From the NCBI GenBank assembly GCA_903842065.1, contig CAIMKZ010000006.1, forward strand, positions 1-57,844: a DNA stretch of 57,844 bases, read 5' to 3'. A model generated the notes under the pieces. It was given only the letters and a program-made list of their open reading frames with translations. It did not search any database and was not told the origin of the DNA. The stretch comes from an uncultured Acidobacteriaceae bacterium (GTDB lineage Bacteria > Acidobacteriota > Terriglobia > Terriglobales > Acidobacteriaceae). Position numbers and translations under genes: made by a program. Positions 55,442 to 57,844 of the stretch are shown piece after piece. The stretch's first letter is position 1, and every line of letters starts with the position of its first letter.

Positions 55442-57280
55442 ATGTCGAACTCGAATCGAAGAGAGTTTCTGAAAAGTGTTGGCCAGGGCTCGATGGCGGC
55501 GGCGCTTTATATGCACCTTCCGGACGGCGCATGGCTAACCACTGGCATAGACGATGTCGCAGACCCTGGCGCTGCCAGCGGGGTCACCTACAAAGAAACC
55601 AAACTCGAATGCGATGTCCTGATCATCGGCGGCGGATTTGCCGGTGAGTTTGCCGCCATCAAGGCCAAAGAACAGGGCGCGAGCGTGGTGCTGGTCAACA
55701 AGGGATATACGGGCAAGTCGGGCATGACGCCCAGTGCCTCGGGCTTTCTGTGTTTCAACCCCGAGTGGGGCCACAAATTCGACGATTGGATGGCCTACAC
55801 CAACAAGTGCACCGAGTACGTGAACAACCGCACCTGGACTGAGATCGTTTTCAAGGAGTCCTATCCCCGGTACAAGGACCTGGTTTCTTACGGGGTGGGG
55901 TTCAAGATGAAGGATGGCAAACTGCTGAAAGATAGCAGCCCCCTCGATCCATTCGAGATGATCTCATACGCCAACAATGCGCGCTTCGAGGTCTATGATC
56001 CCGAGACGAACCATGCCGCCGTCCTGAGAAGGTATTGCGAAAAGATCGGCGTGAAAATTGTCGATCGCGTGATGGTGACCGAGTTACTCAAGCAGAAGGG
56101 GAGGATTGTTGGCGCTGCCGGGGTGTCGGTCGACGGCGACAATATGTATACCTTTGTCGCCAAGACCACCGTGATGGCGGCCGGGCCGGGCGCATTGAAG
56201 CCGGCCGGCTATCCAATGCTGGTGCAGCTCACCGCGGACAGCGAAGCGATGGCCTATCGTGCCGGCGCTGAATTGCTGGGTAAGGAGTTTTGCGACGTTC
56301 ACGTTACGCGGCGCGATTCGCTCCCGATTTGCGCGCGCGCCATGGTGTCTGAGGATAACGAAGTCAAGCTGGGCCGCGAAAAACCACTGATCCATCACGG
56401 TTTCATCGACAACGTCTACGATGTGGATGGCCAAAAGATGCCGGATCGCCCTGCCGGATCAGCGAACTACAAGTTCTCGTATCTGGGGCCAAATTTCCTG
56501 GTTCATGAGGGTAAGGCCCCGCTGGAATGGAAGACAGAGGCCGGCGATAAGGAGATTGTGGGCGGCGCATGCCTGGGGTTGTCGCATCGTGAGGCTGAAG
56601 GTATCTGGCCGGCCAACACGGATTGTGCCTCGACCGTGCCGGGGTTGTACGCAGCGGGTGACGCCCTTGGCTCGATGACCAACGGCGCAGTGTATTCAAT
56701 TGGCGGCACGTCGTCAGGCGGGGCAACTGTGACGGGCGCACGCGCTGGAACCGCAGCGGGCAAGGAAGCAATGAAGATAAGCATGCCTGTCATCGACGAA
56801 AAGGAGCTGGCTCGTGCCAAGCTGGCCACACGCGCACCGCGTGACCGCAAGGGCGGCTACAGTCCGCGTTGGGTCACGCAGCATCTGCAGAATGTGATGA
56901 TGCCAAACTTTGTTTCGTACATCAAAAAGGCAGATCGTCTGGAGAACGCCCTGGCGCAGGTTGAATACATGCAGGCACACCTTGTTCCGTGGCTGTATGC
57001 CGGCGATCCGCACGAACTGCGCCTGGCGCACGAGACCCGCAACATGGTCTTCAATGCCGAACTTGTGCTGCGCTCGTCGCTGTTCCGCACCGAAAGCCGC
57101 GGGAATCACTACCGCGAAGACTTCCCTCGGCGGGATGACAAGAACTGGCTGGCCTGGACCAAGGTCCGCCAGGAGCAGGGCAAAATGGTGCTCGTCAAGG
57201 TGCCTGTACCGGACGAGTGGCACCCCGACCCATCCATTCCATACGAGAAGAGATATCCTTTCCGGTTTCCAGGGGAATGA
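55442..57280 (+). CDS. Tat-exported FAD-dependent reductase (fumarate reductase/AprA-like flavoprotein)
   Basis: Flavoprotein of 612 residues. The ATG at 55442 follows AAGGAGGAAG and gives a twin-arginine signal SNRREFLKSVGQGSMAAALY. The FAD-binding motif GGGFAG is at 63-68, and VPGLYAAGDALGSMTNGA is the second FAD contact. A helical C-terminal domain follows from about 470, as in succinate dehydrogenase/fumarate reductase and adenylylsulfate reductase alpha subunits. A two-cluster ferredoxin gene is 65 bases downstream, which is the AprAB-type layout. The substrate is unknown; sulfate-reduction genes are absent from the window. An exported enzyme acting on an aromatic or unsaturated acid is a reasonable guess given the neighbours. 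Confidence 0.82.
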   Translation: MSNSNRREFLKSVGQGSMAAALYMHLPDGAWLTTGIDDVADPGAASGVTYKETKLECDVLIIGGGFAGEFAAIKAKEQGASVVLVNKGYTGKSGMTPSASGFLCFNPEWGHKFDDWMAYTNKCTEYVNNRTWTEIVFKESYPRYKDLVSYGVGFKMKDGKLLKDSSPLDPFEMISYANNARFEVYDPETNHAAVLRRYCEKIGVKIVDRVMVTELLKQKGRIVGAAGVSVDGDNMYTFVAKTTVMAAGPGALKPAGYPMLVQLTADSEAMAYRAGAELLGKEFCDVHVTRRDSLPICARAMVSEDNEVKLGREKPLIHHGFIDNVYDVDGQKMPDRPAGSANYKFSYLGPNFLVHEGKAPLEWKTEAGDKEIVGGACLGLSHREAEGIWPANTDCASTVPGLYAAGDALGSMTNGAVYSIGGTSSGGATVTGARAGTAAGKEAMKISMPVIDEKELARAKLATRAPRDRKGGYSPRWVTQHLQNVMMPNFVSYIKKADRLENALAQVEYMQAHLVPWLYAGDPHELRLAHETRNMVFNAELVLRSSLFRTESRGNHYREDFPRRDDKNWLAWTKVRQEQGKMVLVKVPVPDEWHPDPSIPYEKRYPFRFPGE

Positions 57281-57345
57281 AGACGGCTCCTTGTTGACTG
57301 CAAAACGACACACAACCTGGAGGAAAGAGAAGGAGGAATTCCCAA

Positions 57346-57567
57346 ATGGCTGTCGAGAACATCAACAAAGATCTCTGCGTCGGCTGCGGAGAGTGTTACC
57401 GTGCTTGCTCGGCTGATGTGATCCGCATGGACAAGAAAACGGGCAAAGCGGCGGTCACGTACCCCGAAGACTGCGTGCTGTGCGCCTGGTGCATTCTGAG
57501 CTGCCCCGTGCACGCAATCATCTTCAACGGAAGCAAAGTCTCCCCCGTTTTTACCAGCTGGGGATAA
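57346..57567 (+). CDS. Two-[4Fe-4S] ferredoxin-like subunit
   Basis: Small iron-sulfur protein of 73 residues. Eight Cys in two standard sets bind two [4Fe-4S] clusters: Cys11, 14, 17, 21 (CVGCGECYRAC) and Cys43, 46, 49, 53 (CVLCAWCILSCP). The ribosome-binding site AAGGAGG lies before the ATG. It is the probable electron-transfer partner of the preceding flavoprotein. It has no signal peptide, so if the complex is exported it would travel with the Tat-targeted flavoprotein; otherwise the flavoprotein's Tat signal is hard to explain. Confidence 0.92.
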   Translation: MAVENINKDLCVGCGECYRACSADVIRMDKKTGKAAVTYPEDCVLCAWCILSCPVHAIIFNGSKVSPVFTSWG

Positions 57568-57669
57568 GGAGCCAGTGACCTTGCCCTCAGAATGCGCACC
57601 CCATAGCAAGCTGGTATCAAGAGATTAACTCATCTCGTCGTAGTCGTCGTGGCGGCGCGAAATTGAAAC

Positions 57670-57844
57670 TGAGGTGGTCCCGGTAGTTCGGACAGTTTTT
57701 GCTTTTTCCTTAAGTGGAAGTTCTTGTTTTTGTTTTTAGGCTGCCATTGATTCTGGCAGGCGGTTGAAGTATACCTGATCGGGCGTTTGCGCTTTCAAGC
57801 TGGAGTGGGGACGGATGGCGTTGTAGAACTCCAGGTAGTCACCG
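57670..57844. mobile_element. End of an IS3-family insertion sequence, cut by the window edge
   Basis: The likely terminal inverted repeat tgaggtggtcccggtagttc starts at 57670, just outside the transposase stop. The rest of the element lies beyond the window. Confidence 0.75.
57736..57844 (-). CDS. IS3-family transposase (OrfB) C-terminus, partial
   Basis: The reverse strand reads GDYLEFYNAIRPHSSL, then KAQTPDQVYFNRLPESMAA and stop at 57736-57738. The YN-x-x-RPHSSL block is the C-terminal end of the rve integrase core of IS3 transposases. The 5' part is outside the window. Confidence 0.88.
   Translation of the reverse strand, partial: GDYLEFYNAIRPHSSLKAQTPDQVYFNRLPESMAA

Overview
The window reads as chromosomal DNA of a GC-rich acidobacterium (Acidobacteriota, probably Terriglobia). 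The main reasons are three Oar-like TonB-dependent receptors of about 1,200 residues with an N-terminal carboxypeptidase-regulatory-like domain, a set of secreted tannase/feruloyl-esterase-family hydrolases, 'gtcatcctgag...' intergenic repeats of a kind I associate with this phylum, and DHA2 and TolB/propeller-type relics. This assignment is inference from family content; no rRNA gene is present.

Positions 1-17,000 are mostly housekeeping genes on both strands: apt, acyP, the anthranilate synthase pair (glutaminase on +, trpE on -) around a secreted hypothetical gene, gdhA, a phosphatidylglycerophosphate synthase (pgsA type), a DHA2 drug exporter, a hexahaem cytochrome c next to a Tat-exported FAD reductase, glmS, an acyl-adenylating enzyme, purS, ppa and an APC permease. 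Several clear hairpin terminators separate these units.

A tRNA-Ser(GCU) at 17082-17174 marks the left edge of a small mobilizable island (about 17.2-22.6 kb): tyrosine integrase, AlpA-like regulator, a divergent TraK-like/MobC-like pair that probably flanks oriT, a MOBP-type relaxase and an unknown protein. It has no type IV secretion genes, so it would need a helper element. I could not find its right attachment site.

Positions 23,200-57,600 look like an accessory nutrient-uptake and ester-degradation locus. It holds three large TonB-dependent receptors. Two of them lie beside genes for single-span membrane proteins that share a cytoplasmic signature and a periplasmic domain, which I propose as receptor-linked regulators. 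Around them are four tannase-family esterases with the CS...HC disulfide-linked catalytic motif, an EstA/CE1-like esterase, a type B carboxylesterase, a secreted GH13 enzyme, and two secreted DUF218 (YdcF-like) proteins. The locus ends with a Tat-exported flavoprotein and a two-cluster ferredoxin. A plausible joint role is uptake of plant phenolic esters or glycosides, hydrolysis in the periplasm, and reduction of the released aromatic or unsaturated acids.

The locus shows active rearrangement. A tannase-DUF218 module is present twice with matching downstream flanks. Two gene relics keep only the ends of a DUF218 gene and of a tannase gene. Fragments of an IS5 transposase and a beta-propeller protein sit side by side near 44 kb, and an IS3-family element enters at the right edge.
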